From Glandiceps talaboti (Eukaryota > Hemichordata > Enteropneusta > Spengelidae): a DNA stretch of 64,000 nucleotides. The notes beneath the pieces are model-generated. The model did not search any database. It was not told the origin of the DNA and saw only the letters and a list, made by a program, of their open reading frames with translations. This document shows positions 1 through 12,950 of the stretch, one piece after another. The translations under genes were made by a program, and so were the position numbers. The stretch is taken from NCBI RefSeq assembly GCF_964340395.1, contig NC_135552.1, positions 23,219,181 to 23,283,180 of the forward strand. Direction: 5' to 3'. Within the stretch, counting starts at the first letter, position 1, and each line of letters begins with the position of its first letter.

Positions 1-365
1 AAGTACATGTATGGTGTCTAAAAAATCTTGGATGTTCTCCACGAATTTTGAAAAACTGTGCTGAAGCTAGCCACCTCTGACAGGACGTCAGCTGCAGGTG
101 TTACACCTTTATAGTGCAGTTAACACTCTCTACTTTTTATAGGTATTCCGACTTAAACACAAACTGTAAATCATCTATCCTACAACTAAGTAAAGAGCCA
201 GGGTTGATGAGACCTGAGGCATGCCTATATTTTTTGTCAACAAATTAGTGTCAATGGACTTATTCAACATTTTTGCTTGCTTTGCTACTTACGAAATTGG
301 CATCTTTTCCCTACATACATACATGTATGTTGTATATGTACACACTTGTATATATATATATGCGT

Positions 366-399
366 GCACACACATACACACACACACACACACACATAC
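366..399. repeat. CA microsatellite
   Basis: An interrupted run of CA dinucleotides (about 17 units with TA interruptions). It explains the Thr-His and Cys-Val open frames on both strands here. Confidence 0.9.
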
Positions 400-2159
400 A
401 GTGACACATACATGTATTTTAAAGAAACACCCTACATAAACTATATTACCAAATATAATTATTGTTTCAAAATTTAATTGGCTTTGCAAAGTAGGTCACA
501 TACACATTTTTAATTATTACTATTACCATGGACACGACGTCCATGTCAAAGTTCACTATAGTCACACTCACTCAGAGTATCTGAAACATTGGAAAGTTTC
601 AACTATTCAGTCTACTATAAAAAAAAACTAATCACTTCAGATAATTCTGTCTCCTTTTGGCTTTTATAATGGGACTCCATGACAACATGCATGAAATGTA
701 CCAACTGCAGAATGGATTTTATTATTTTTATTATTATCTCCACACCAGAACTGTCTACTATAAACGTGTTACTATCATTCCCTTTTATACTTTGTATTGA
801 TTTGTGTAAACTCTTGTAATGGAGAGGGCTATCAGCTCAGATAAATCAGGTCTTTTGAAGCTAACACAGCCTACAAACAGAGACACACATACATGTATAA
901 TATTTAAGAATTACAGTACTTTGATTAAATTACTGCCATGTATAACTGTTGAAAACACTATATTTGAACCTCATTTTACTAAGATTCATTACACTTTCCT
1001 TGCATACATTTGCATCACTCATAAAGTGAGTCATAAACAAACTGTGTATATTAATTTTATCAGGGTTCATAAACTTCTATAGCTACAAAATGATACAATT
1101 TTTCATCTCAGTGATTGAAGGTGTATGAAGTTTGGCTGCAAATGGCTGCATATAGCAATCTCGTTCATACCTTTTATTAGTACTGGTCTACAATTGTTCT
1201 CCCTAGCTTACCACATACTTAGCACACAGATATATTTCTCGCTGTCCTACACAGTTTACACAGTTCATAAAATTTACTATCTGGAGAACATTCTTACTTG
1301 ATGGTATTGATGTATGTATGCATGTGTTTCTACCCTTGAATGCTCCAGTTGGCATCATTACAATAATATTTGTATATCTCAAGAAACAAATTGAACTTTG
1401 TACAAATGTACATTGTATTTCATCACAAATGACTTGCATTCCTTCTTGTCTTATCATTCCAAATAGATAAACTACAGGACAGTAATCCAAACAACTCAAG
1501 ATTACAGCCGTATTACGACAAAATTCTTTACTAAACCCTACTCATTATATCAGAAGGCAACAAAAGTGTAGAATTCATGGCCTAAGCTAATGCTTTCAAA
1601 TTATTTGTTCTACTGCATGCACTGCTATTTTTATACTGAATAACTTGATAAACTTGAGAGTAGAAATTCTTGATAAATACTGCATCATGTGAATAAGGAA
1701 TTTAGAATTTAATCAAATAGACTATTTGGTATATCTTCCCAATGTCTACAACTACATACCATGTATAATGAAAGCTCATCTGTGCAAAAGTTCCGTCTAA
1801 GTTAATGGATTTAATTTCACATTTCACCAAAATTTACAATTAGTTCACCAAAGCTTTCGGCAGGTATCCACTATGGCTTCATCAGTGTTTTCTGTAGTCA
1901 GGACGCATGCATGACTTCTGACGTTTGTCCCAAATTCTTGGAAGTTGGTAATATCCCAAAATATATGATTGCAAATGAAAGACAATTTTTTCGATAAATT
2001 TCATAAACAAATGTTATTTTTGAGTCACTACACATACACAAAGTAAGGGTTAGGGAACACAAACTTTTCAGATTTGCTGTGTATCACATTATCAGCAGCC
2101 AGGAGGTAAAATTGGCTCAGAAAAAAACCATCATATTTGCTCTTTGATGATTTGGGCTC

Positions 2160-2396
2160 TTACCCACAACTCTACATTTGTTAGTAATTTAGCATATTAC
2201 CCACAACTCAAAGCCTGTGAGTTGTGGGTAAATTAGTCCAAATCAACTAAAAGCATAGAATTGTGGGTAAATTAGTCCAAATCATGACAAGCATAGAATT
2301 GTGGATAAATTAGCCCAAATCACCGACAAGCATGGAATTGTGGGTAAATTAGCCCAAATCAATCACAAGCATAGAATTCTGGGTAATAACCCAAAT
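2160..2396. repeat. tandem repeat of about 50 bp, partly palindromic
   Basis: The phrase GAATTGTGGGTAAATTAG followed by (T/C)CCAAATCA recurs four to five times with about 50-bp spacing. Two upstream copies of the core are inverted (TTACCCACAACTC near 2161 and 2199), so a short palindrome forms around 2199-2231, where ACCCACAACTC meets GAGTTGTGGGT. It looks non-coding. Confidence 0.8.
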
Positions 2397-4381
2397 CAAC
2401 TACATGTATATAATTTAGGCTACAGTAACCTGGGTTTGCATTCAACTTTCACATTTCTTGGTTGTCAGATTTTAGCTGCTTTCTCTATTGATTTCACTTG
2501 GTCTAACAGACTACACCATACAAATCTAGTCTACATGTAGATACCATGTTTAGCTATAGTCCTTATATGCCATGGACTACTGCTAATTCTGTGTCCTGGT
2601 TAAATGTATATGTATACCTCTCTCTATAGCCTATGTGCATACACCCAGGCATCTCTATCACATGCAAGTTGTTGATTCTCACTATAATAACTCAGTTTTA
2701 GTGTGTAACATGTATGCTGAAAATTGGGTCTCAATCACAGACATTGTGGCTCTTTAAGGTCTACTAGAAAGGAAATGACATTTTCTTGCACTGCCAATAG
2801 ATTACAGCTAAAGACTAAAAACTCATCAACTGTATGCAATAACTTGGCTGAAACATCCCTGTAATTTAAATGCAATTTCTTATCTTGATACAATCAGTCG
2901 TGATGAAATTTAAGACTTGACTATACAGAAAGCTGCATAGATACAAGTAGAGATAATTTGGTCTTTTGAGAATAAACATTGCAAATTGATCATTGACTAT
3001 CAAGCTGATACAGTTCTATGCAACTCTTGAAGCCTACAACTGCTAACAGCAGTATGGACTGCCGTAGCTGAAACTGTTCATTCATTCTTCTACATTTGGA
3101 CAGGGTATCTGAGAGCACATTTTTGACCCACCTTTACAGTAAAGGGATTCTAAACTTACATATTGGGATATAAATTATTTTGAAAAGATGCAAATTGAAA
3201 TGGAAAGGATGGTCCTATGCGTCTATGCATGTATTCACTCTGTCTGCCTGAAATTATATACTAAATTATACAGTTTCGATTTTAAGCTCTATTGAAGTGA
3301 ATCTATAGCACAGTATGATAATAATACTATTACTAATTTATACCACCTTCTTTTGGTATTTAAGTATCTCCAAGAAATAACATTATGAACAACTTGTATT
3401 ATCTGATTATGTACATATGTACTGGAGAAGGTTTTCAAAATTTCAATTAGGACACAAATTTGACCTAAAATGAAGTCTTTTTATGACAAGTTCTTTGTCT
3501 ATAGATACGTGTAAATTTAACAAGTTTGAAGACTTAATATCTAAATGTTATAATGTTCAAAAGAAGTAATAACTGACTGGTTGATTTTTGAAAGAGAACT
3601 GGATTGTCTCAGAAGGCACTCGTCCACAAAGTTTCATTTTTAGATATCGCTCTAATAAGTAAAAAGAAAAATAATATGAATGGGTGAAAATATTACAGCT
3701 ACAAATGTATGCCCTACCTTGTATATCATTTCATGGTATCCTGTTACCTGTACCCTGTATGGTGTAGTATTACTGCTGATATATGGATGGTTTTCGCAGA
3801 ACACCAGTGGAGATTACGTGTAATGTCTATATTTGTACCTACAGTACCTCTCTACTGCCTAATATTCTGAAAATTATATTTTTCAGATATCTGTGTAAAT
3901 ATTTCCTGGGTTACAGAGAATATAATCCATTTCAAAATGATCAAACAAAGTAACTTGTAGACTACACAGTAGTCAAGGTGGAACCAAGGTGACAGGGATC
4001 ATGCTGGATGTTAACCATGGAATGTGCCAGAAGCAAAAGTTATTGAAACATTTAGCGTCATTATCATCATCCTTGCATTAGATAAACACGTTTGTATGTA
4101 TCGAATCAAAATGATGGTATTCAGAGTAGGAATTATATAATAATTAATAATATTTATCTAAATTATACAAATTGCATCACTGATAGAAGTTCTGTGTAAA
4201 CTTCAAATTTACAAAGCAGTAGAACAAATTCACCAGTTGGAATAGCACAAAGACCAACTACTTGTATCGTAATCGTGAGCATGATTGACTTGATGTGTCA
4301 ATAACCACTTCTTGTACATGTGCATTTTACTTTGATACAAGTGTATTTTTTTATAAGTCTTTGAACTGCTCATACTTTGCA

Positions 4382-4700
4382 TGTATGTAATTTGTAGAGC
4401 CATTGTTTGTACATTGTATACATGTAAAATGTGTGTGTAATTTGCTGTTGTTTGTATGTATGCATTTCAGTGTACTTGGTAGAAGAGCTACTGCTCACAC
4501 ACTGTATACATTTTACATGTAATTTCAAGCCACTGCCTTGCACATTGTACATACATATGTATAATTTGCAACTGTTTGTACATCATATACATTTTCTAGG
4601 TGTGTAATTTGCCACTGCTTGTCCATTGTAAGCATCTCTGTGCAATTTGTAACAGAAGGACTGCTGTACATCTGTATGCATTCAACATACGTCAGACTGA
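4382..4700. repeat. degenerate tandem repeat, unit about 55-60 bp
   Basis: The motif GTGTAATTTGC, then a CACTG or TGTTG core, then TTGTACATTGTATACAT recurs about five times with many substitutions. It resembles an old minisatellite. Confidence 0.6.
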
Positions 4701-4887
4701 TATGTGTGTAATTTGAAGTAAGAGTTAGTGCTTTAATACAACTCTGCTCCCTTACAAAAACATTTTATTGCAGTCAAGGGACTGTGAGTTTCATTAATTG
4801 TACAGAATAGACATTACCTCATAGCCTAGACACTTATTTCTTTATAAATTACATACATGAAATAAAGGAATACTGTTTTCTGTGTAC

Positions 4888-5081
4888 CTGTAGGCACTTT
4901 GTACTGCTAATCACCCAATAATCCATAACCTTAGCCACTTTATCCAACACGTTCACACCTGAGTCCTCATCTATACCCCATTCCGTAAAAATGTAGTGAT
5001 ATATTTTTGATGAAATGACATAGGAATTTTCAATGGAGAACGTGCAGGTATGATCCAGATCCCTTGGTGTTATACCCTCAT
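4888..5081 (-). CDS. internal exon, tyrosine-phosphatase-like (PTP) fragment
   Basis: This 194-nt exon candidate on the minus strand has an acceptor after ATTATACAACAG, 64 open codons and a donor CAG|GTACAC. It starts in phase 1 and ends in phase 0. The product contains SSKIYHYIFTEWGIDEDSG followed by VNVLDKVAKVMDYW. The pattern H-Y-x-F-T-x-W followed by an amphipathic helix matches the region before the catalytic loop of PTP domains, where families usually have H-Y-x-Y-T-x-W-P-D. Here the WPD triplet reads W-G-I, so the general-acid Asp is absent at its usual place. Such loss is known in receptor PTP D2 domains and pseudophosphatases. The exon ends just where the catalytic HCxxGxGR loop should begin, and I could not find the next exon. 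The exon itself is better supported than the family assignment. Confidence 0.5.
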
Positions 5082-8000
5082 CTGTTGTATAATTAGTAAT
5101 GTGTTTTAGATAGCCTACCCAAGAGGTGTCATGGTCTTACTATATTGCATTTACAGTAGCTATCCAAACATGTCTTTCAACATGGATGCATAGATGTGGA
5201 AAACTAAGTGCAACACCTAATCTAACACAATTAACTTATTTATACATATGTACCTATAACTGTATACTTGAACTCCTACAACAAGTACTGAAGATGTTCC
5301 CACAATGCTCCAGGAACCAAAGTTTGTAACTTTGAAGTCATGGTAACTTGTGGGTGGGGAATAAACTATGATGCCAATTTTATTTTTGTGGAACACAAGG
5401 AGCTAGCTTATAGAAGTTCATAGAACCTTCGCTGATATTGACTAAGTTCTCTTGACCAACTCAAGGCTCTAAGCTATATTATCACAGCACCCCCGAAAAC
5501 TGACTGCAACTAATGGGGTTGGGATTTGGAGGTGGAGGAGTTATGGGGACCCGAATCTCAATATATTCATCTTATGTACCTATAATAAAGATCATTGTTA
5601 CAGAAATTGTAACGTATCCGAAGACAGCAAGAATATACAAGAAATAGGCATATACATGCATGTCCATTTCTAATCAAAATGTTGCTTTCAAGACCTACTC
5701 ACATAAGTGTAACATTGTTTTTGTACTTTGGAGGAAAACTGCTGTGTAGATTTATCTACAAATAATTATCAATACACATGTACACATAGAATTCTCAGAT
5801 ACAAGTTACATGTATGATTTGTTTTAGGAATATTTGTTTTGAAATTGCGTGGTTAAAACTGGAAAACTGTCATGTGTTGTCTGTAATTGTTTATTTACTA
5901 GAATGTATATGAAGAAAGTATAGAAACTGTTCTATCACCAATCTGATTAAAATCCGATGTAGATGTCGGCTAATCGTTCATTAGCCAACATCTGCATCGG
6001 ATTTTAATCAGATTGTTCTATCACATGCTATCCAATACTTTAGCTGTATACCATCATCACGTTCCAATGGCTTCACATTGGCTCCATGGTTTGTTGGCTA
6101 CATCATGTAGTACAACAACGTAGGTATACACACGTACTTGAACTGTATTAAAGAATGAGTAGTTTTTATCAACCACAAATACTAGATAACCATACATTGT
6201 ATACATGTTGTTAAATCAATGTATTTGACTATTAAAGGACAATAATAGAGGTCTAATCAACCACAAAGTTAGTACACACAATACATGCTGATATAAAATG
6301 AGACAGATATGCCAGTTTTATCATTGACCCTAGAGCAGACTCTCCAAGGTCTATCTGTTTTATCAAAATACAGTAAACACACACTTGGTAAATGTACTTG
6401 ACTACAACTGATAGGAAGGTTTTATCAACCACAAATAAAACCACAACACTCAGTATAAACTCTTTGTACATCAAATAGTTAAAACTACAATGGAATCATG
6501 AATTTGAGTTGTATTTTCACTAGTAACACTGACTTGTTTGTATATAATATTATCTCAATATTGCATGTCTACATTCTACTTTAATATGCAAGTTCTGGTC
6601 CTTCAAACTCCATCTCTTGCACCCCCATCCCCTCAACATGCAATTATACTGTATTGTTATCGGATGCAAGGTCAAGAATTATAATAATGACCTTTTACAT
6701 AATTACAGTCATGCACCTTTCAAGGATGATATATTAATTTTTCTGTTATTCAAATCCCAAACAGCACCTCTAGCATTAGTGTGTATCATGACATGTCAAT
6801 CTGATGGTTTGTTTGTTCAGCGTTACACAGTAAATATTTGATATCACAACAGTGTGTACTTGTGTAGTGCATGGCACAGCACAACTGTCACATGGGTTTA
6901 TGGAGTAGGTCAGGGTTACACTACGGTACAGTATATGTACATACTTGATATCTGTGAGGGTTTGAGATTTATTATTTGTATAGTTATACCAGCCTTGGAG
7001 CAGAATTGAGTGGATGCACAGGTATGGGTCAATATAAAATATTCAGAAGCATTCGATTGATTGGAAAACAAACATACAAATCCACTGTGTACCAACAGGC
7101 TCCAGGGATTATTCCCTCTTACTCTTAGAATGTGACCAGGGGTATCAAAAGCTACCTTTCACCAATGAACCTATGTGCCTATGGAAGAACATGACAGTCA
7201 AGTTTAGAAGAGCTGAATTTCTGAGATTTTCTGAATTTCAAACTTCTGTAACTGGAACACACAATTTTTATTTATTACAAAAAGTTAAATAACGTCAACA
7301 ATACAGGTGACAGATGTTACTTCTTCCATTGTTTTCAAACCAAATTACTATCAAAGTCAAAACCTTCAATGAGCTTTTAGTGTAAATATAATGTGACATT
7401 GAATTTACTTTATCACAGAAATGTAAATATTGTCATCTGATAAATTTTTGTCATCATTTTAAAAGTGTGAAATTACAGCTGTCTAAACTATAGTACATGT
7501 ATGTATGGTATGTGTTAGCAATGCTAAACGATATTTTCAATCTACAAATACTGTACTTTAAGATCTTAGCTATAACCCTCCTATAGTATAGAGGCAACTG
7601 CATTTTAAACAAAATTTTCATGATAGTAATGGGTTACCAAGATATGAGTGCATGTACCATGCAAATCTCCTAAGCTACTTGCAGAATTTGCTCCTTAGGT
7701 TTTACAAGGATAAGGGTAGTGATAAACACCACAAATTGGTAAAAGAAGGTGGCAAAATAATGATATTTTGAATAAAGCATCTTTACCAACATTTCAAATA
7801 GAAATGTTAAAATTATGGAATTACTGGTAGTTGACAATTACTAACAACCTCCACCGAAAATCCCATCTACTTGTGCACCATGCATGACATATTACCGTAT
7901 GTCACCTTTGTACCAGGTTTGAATGAAATTGGATATTCAATGAGGACTGACACTGAGACAAATGGATGGATAGACAGAGCCCAAAAATTGGTAATAGCCC

Positions 8001-9495
8001 TAAAAATACAATGTAGATATGTCAGCAAATATGATGTACATGTAAGTGTCTTCATGAACTTTTCAAATACAAAATATAAAAGAATGTATGTACTTCCAAT
8101 AACTTTGGTAGTAATCGCACATCATCATCACACCCACACAAAATCTACAATTTAAACAGATTCGTACAGATTAAAAGCATGTCGTTTATAGCAAAAGTAA
8201 CGAGAATAGCCGGATAAGTTATAAGTAGTTGTATTTTCTGAAAGTGTATGTAAACTTGTAAAGAAAAGCACTTTACATGTAAATCCATAGGATTTGATTA
8301 CAAAAAGTCAAACAGACTAATATGTTAATCCAGGGATGTTTATAGCTCAGTATTAATATTTCATTAAAAAAAAGTAACCATATTCCAATCTCCATGACAA
8401 CAAAAACACTTGAAAGTACATGCCATTTTTAATCACTTCTTTAAATCTTCTCTGCGAAAAAGTTGAGAGGTGTATTTTAAATCTACAAGAGTGTATACAA
8501 AAGATCAAACCAATATCAATCCATGGATCTCATAGCAGTATTTTTATATTTTCAATCACCATGATTACAAATAGACACGTTTCTCTGCTAAAAGTGTGTA
8601 AAATAGTAGAAAGGGAATTTAAAACCAATGACATAGAAACTAGTACATTTTGTATTTTACGGCTGTGGTAACAAAACCACCCAATTCCAATCAGCATGAG
8701 CATTACATAAAACTACCTTCATAAAGAGCTAAGCATCCCTTCATAATTTTCGTCACTACTTCAAATTGTTCTTTGCAAATTTTTTGAAAAGAATGAATTC
8801 AAAGGACAAAAGTAAAGAGAAGGTCAAACAGATAAATTTAATGTACAGATTTTATAGTTGCTTCTACAAAAGCAATCATACTCCCATCACTATCATTACA
8901 ATAAAATAGTTAAAAAATAATGAAAAGGGATTTTTTTTCGCTCTGTTCAACACCATATCATATCACATCGCTATAAAACACCATATGTCAAAGGTCACAG
9001 AGTGTAGTATAACAGAACACTATAAAGGCATTTGATCAAGTGTTTGCAGTATTCTCTGAAGTCACTCTTTCACAATTTGTATAACATGTGCAAGTACTCC
9101 GAGTAATGACAGTAGAACTCACAAATCAAAGGGTTCTGTTATTATTACATGTGTTTATCCATAACAGCAAATTTTGTGAAAAGTAAAACTGTGTGTTCAA
9201 GTGATTTCACATACTTAGAATGATCGAAAGGTCATTTACATGCTAGGTATGCAATAAAATGTATTTGATGCAAATACCACTAGTATACCACACCCATACA
9301 CAAGTAATGAATGGTACATACCAGTATATGTAATAAAGTAGTTAGTATACTGGATTTCATTCTAGTTGATCCCTATGTCATCATAATGTCATAATACTGT
9401 AGTGTTTTTTATGAAGTCATAAAACTTGAATAGGAATAATTCAATGATGACAGATATAGATTGATGACATGATTGAAATATTAGGATATTGTTGT
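5082..9495. other. non-coding stretch, possible intron
   Basis: No exon could be supported. It holds the fold-back element at 5939-6015. The string ATCAACCACAAA occurs three times (near 6168, 6257 and 6427), possibly an old dispersed repeat. AT-rich sequence fills the rest. If the minus-strand exons at 4888 and 17429 belong to one gene, this would be intronic. Confidence 0.45.
5939..6015. mobile_element. 77-bp fold-back (MITE-like) element
   Basis: Two 35-bp arms (5939-5973 and 5981-6015) are inverted copies with two differences, separated by a 7-base loop TCGTTCA. The arms read CAATCTGATTAAAATCC outward. The same 9 bases TTCTATCAC lie immediately on both sides of the hairpin, consistent with a target-site duplication. 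This fits a very short non-autonomous inverted-repeat transposon. It has no coding capacity. Confidence 0.75.
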
Positions 9496-10269
9496 ACAGT
9501 GTACAGAGATTTGGCTCTACTGTACTGTTATCTGTACAGAGATTTGACTCTACTGTACTGCTATCTGTACAGAGATTTGGCTCATACTGTACTGCTATCT
9601 GTACAGAGATTTGGCTCTACCGTACTGCTATCTGTACAGAGATTTGGCTCTACTGTACTGCTATCTGTACAGAGATTTGGCTCTACTGTACTGCTATCTG
9701 TACAGAGATTTGGCTCTACTGTACTGCTATCTGTACAGAGATTTGGCTCTACTGTACTGCTATCTGTACAGAGATTTGGCTCTACTGTACTACTATCTGT
9801 ACAGAGATTTGGCTCTACTGTACTGCTATCTGTACAGAGATTTGGCTCTACTGTACTACTATCTGTACAGAGATTTGGCTCTACTGACGGTCTGTACTGC
9901 TATCTGTACATAGATTTGGCTCTACTGTACTGCTATCTGTACATAGATTTGGCTCTACTGTACTGTTATCTGTACAGAGATTTGGCTCTACTGTACTGTT
10001 ATCTGTACAGAGATTTGGCTCTACTGTACTGCTATCTGTACAGAGATTTGACTCTACTGTACTGCTATCTGTACAGAGATTTGGCTCTACTGTACTGCTA
10101 TCTGTACAGAGATTTGGCTCTACTGTACTGCTATCTGTACAGAGATTTGGCTCTACTGTACTGCTATCTGTACAGAGATTTGGCTCTACTGTACTGCTAT
10201 CTGTACAGAGATTTGGCTCTACTGTACTGCTATCTGTACAGAGATTTGGCTCTACTGTACTGCTATCTG
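9496..10269. repeat. 33-bp minisatellite, about 23 copies
   Basis: The unit CTGTACAGAGATTTGGCTCT followed by ACTGTACTGCTAT is repeated head to tail with few substitutions. One irregular spacer unit lies near 9886-9900. Because the unit is 11 codons long and lacks stops, three forward frames and one reverse frame stay open. The longest gives 268 residues of an 11-residue repeat (LALLYCYLYRD). No splice context, promoter or non-repeat domain is attached, so I read it as a non-coding minisatellite. Confidence 0.9.
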
Positions 10270-10275
10270 GATTGA

Positions 10276-11980
10276 CTAATGTTGTTTGTTTGAAAGCCAA
10301 CCAAGATGTGTCAGTCTCAGGGTTAGGATCTACATGTATGTACCATTTGCTTGGTTGGCAAATTGGTTAAAACAAAATGTTAAACTCTCTCCAGTTTATT
10401 TTCATTCAGTTTTGTTCATTTTATTCAATTCAAACATTAGACTATTCTTCTTGGCTGGGCTTTCATTTAGTTCCTATCAGACTACCACAATTATCTCTTT
10501 CAGTCTCAGTCTTTTGTTACTTCAGTATTTACCCTGTCATTTTTTAAACATTCATTTAAAAGGAAGGGGTGGGGAGTGTTATGTGTTCCATTATATATGT
10601 AGTTATGAAGTGCATTACATTATTTATACAGAAAACAATATAATTTTCAAGATTTCTAGAGTTGAATAAACCCATCATGGGTTTATTGAGGCAGTTTTTG
10701 ACAGTTTAGTATACATCTGCATGTAACCCTAGCAACCACCTGTTAAAATGATATAAATATGTTATAATAGAACTGATACAAATCATTTGAGCAACTTTTT
10801 AAAACATGCAGTCAGCATGGAATACAAGCTAAAAATAGTTCAATATGTACATTAGATTCACTGGTCATTCAATCTAAAATGTTTGTGTTCACATCCATCA
10901 CTGACAAATTAATCTTTAGAGTAAGTGGCTTGCCAATACCAGCACAGTCTTGTTTTGCAATAGTAACTGAAATGAATGTTTTATAGTTATGTGTAGGTGT
11001 GTTATATTATTTCACCTGGAGCTTTGCTTCATTGCCCTTTTATCTAGCTTCATTATTACAGATTTTACAAGGTAAGCTTGCAGTTTTGATGAGAGAGATA
11101 TCAAGTTACCTATTACGATTTCATTGCTATCTTCCGATGAATATGTTAGCCTTAGATTTATTCAAAGATACACTTCCAATGGTTATATTACACAGGGTTC
11201 TGCCTAGGTTGAGAGTCACTAATTAATAGTCATGCTAATTTGCATATTTAATATTTATGAATAAATCAATAGTCATGCTAATTTGCATATTTAATATTTA
11301 TGAATAAATCAATAGTACAATCAAAGTAAGTTATGTACAATCATTTCATAGCCAACAAAAAAGTTAAAGCCCAGTTTTCTTTCTCTGCAAATTTATAACT
11401 CTAAACTCAATCTTTGCATGCACATCAGTTTTTTTTCACTGTTTTCGGTTAGTTTTCTCGGGAAAGCTAAAATGATTTCAAACTAAAAGTCCAAAGGTGA
11501 GTACAGTTACAAAACTTACCCTAGATATGCTGCAAACAACAGTATTAGGTTGTCACTTTTACCTATTTTGTAATGCAATATAATACTTAATTCCTAGGTA
11601 ACTCTAAATGTCAAGCATAGTAACATGAAAAGTGATATGCTTTTTATCAATACAAACATTTGATATGGTGTTTAGTTTCTGATCTTGTACTACAAGTTGT
11701 AGTCCAGAGAATGAAAAATTCATCGAGAATGGCTACTTGACAATAGTCTGTTGTTGTACAAAAATTCATTTTATTCATGCAGGGCTGAGTATTAACAGTA
11801 AGTTCTGTGTCCATAAACTAACAAATCTTGTTACGGGGCTACCATAATTTGCAGCTGGGAGCCCACTCGGACTACCGGGTACAACTGATTATGTGATGAT
11901 GTAAATGATGGAAGATTTACAGACATAAAAGTCCAAAAGAGGAACTCTGTTTTTAGTTTAGGAATAGGACCACTGGTGAC
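10276..11980. other. non-coding stretch
   Basis: AT-rich sequence without a supported exon, apart from the 43-bp duplication at 11225-11310. Confidence 0.5.
11225..11316. repeat. perfect 43-bp tandem duplication carrying octamer motifs
   Basis: The unit starting AATAGTCATGCTAATTTGCA is present twice without a mismatch (11225-11267 and 11268-11310), followed by the first six bases of a third unit. Each copy contains ATTTGCAT (11238-11245 and 11281-11288), the reverse complement of the classical POU octamer ATGCAAAT. Regulatory use is not shown by sequence alone. Confidence 0.85.
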
Positions 11981-11985
11981 CATCA

Positions 11986-12228
<243 letters not shown>

Positions 12229-12670
12229 TTGATCTTTATGATATCAGAATCCATTTTTCAAGTGATATGTTTTTGCCAATTTTTTACCTCGGGGGATATC
12301 TCTTACATGATGTACCGGGTATATCACATTATCAGTTTGAAGTGATTAGAAAACTCTCCAGGATACAGCTTTCCAGGTACATAAAGTCGGAAGTCCACAA
12401 CAGGTGACAGACCATTAGGGATGAAGTGGGAAAATAAGGAAACTTAAGGTATTGATTTACTCTGACTACATGCAAATAATCACGTACACAGTTAGCTGAA
12501 GCCGTATGAATTTCCATCACAATACTTCCTGCAAATGACATGTCTGGTGATCATTTTGTGCATATTGTTGATGAATTATAGTAAATTTGACCTGCTACTG
12601 GGAAACCCTTAAATGCATCATGTAGGCGAGCATTTCAAGCAATCAACACCTTTAGAAAATATAAGGGGGA

Positions 12671-12950
12671 AAAACATGTGGCAAACTCAGGGGATTTCAT
12701 GGCATTAAGAAATTATGGAAAAAATGTGGCAATCTCATGGGATTTCACAAAAAAATATGAAATTATTGAAAATGTGGTGATGTCGAAACCAATTTATGTT
12801 GATTGCGTCTTTTAGATTTGATTGGCTATAGAGCCAATGATCTACTAGGAATTACCTTGGTTGCATAATCAACGTTGAATTGGTTTTCCAAGGGAACTCA
12901 CACTACTTTGAAATTATGGAGAAATGTGTAGCAATCTCATGGGATTTCAC
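12671..12950. repeat. short dispersed repeat, four copies
   Basis: The phrase AAATGTGGCAATCTCATGGG then ATTTCAC recurs at about 12674, 12722 and 12923. A shorter relative (AAAATGTGGTGATGTC) lies near 12768. Flanks with AAATTATGGA also repeat. Origin unknown. Confidence 0.6.

Larger units (their letters stand above)
1..4887. other. non-coding stretch, no supported gene
   Basis: I find no exon here with both splice sites and a recognisable product. The open frames are short and rich in AT or CA codons. The stretch holds a CA microsatellite near 366-399, a tandem repeat at 2160-2396 and a degenerate repeat at 4382-4700. If the exon at 4888-5081 is real, part of this stretch would be its downstream intron and should contain the next exon, which I could not find. 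Confidence 0.5.

Noticed and set aside
1203-1499. Minus-strand frame of 98 codons
   Set aside because: Cys-rich but without a known pattern. I could not match it to a PTP or other domain despite its closeness to the exon at 4888.
7871-8155. Plus-strand frame of 94 codons ending in His-Thr repeats
   Set aside because: The end is microsatellite-like and the surroundings resemble an old dispersed repeat. No domain seen.
9469-10300. Open frames of 268, 139, 132 and 100 codons
   Set aside because: All are readings of the 33-bp minisatellite. No splice context, domain or non-repeat sequence supports a protein.
12332-12541. Coding-like minus-strand reading with VVDFRLYVPGKLYPGEF
   Set aside because: The phrase looks protein-like, but it is only about 37 codons between stops, without splice sites that keep it open.
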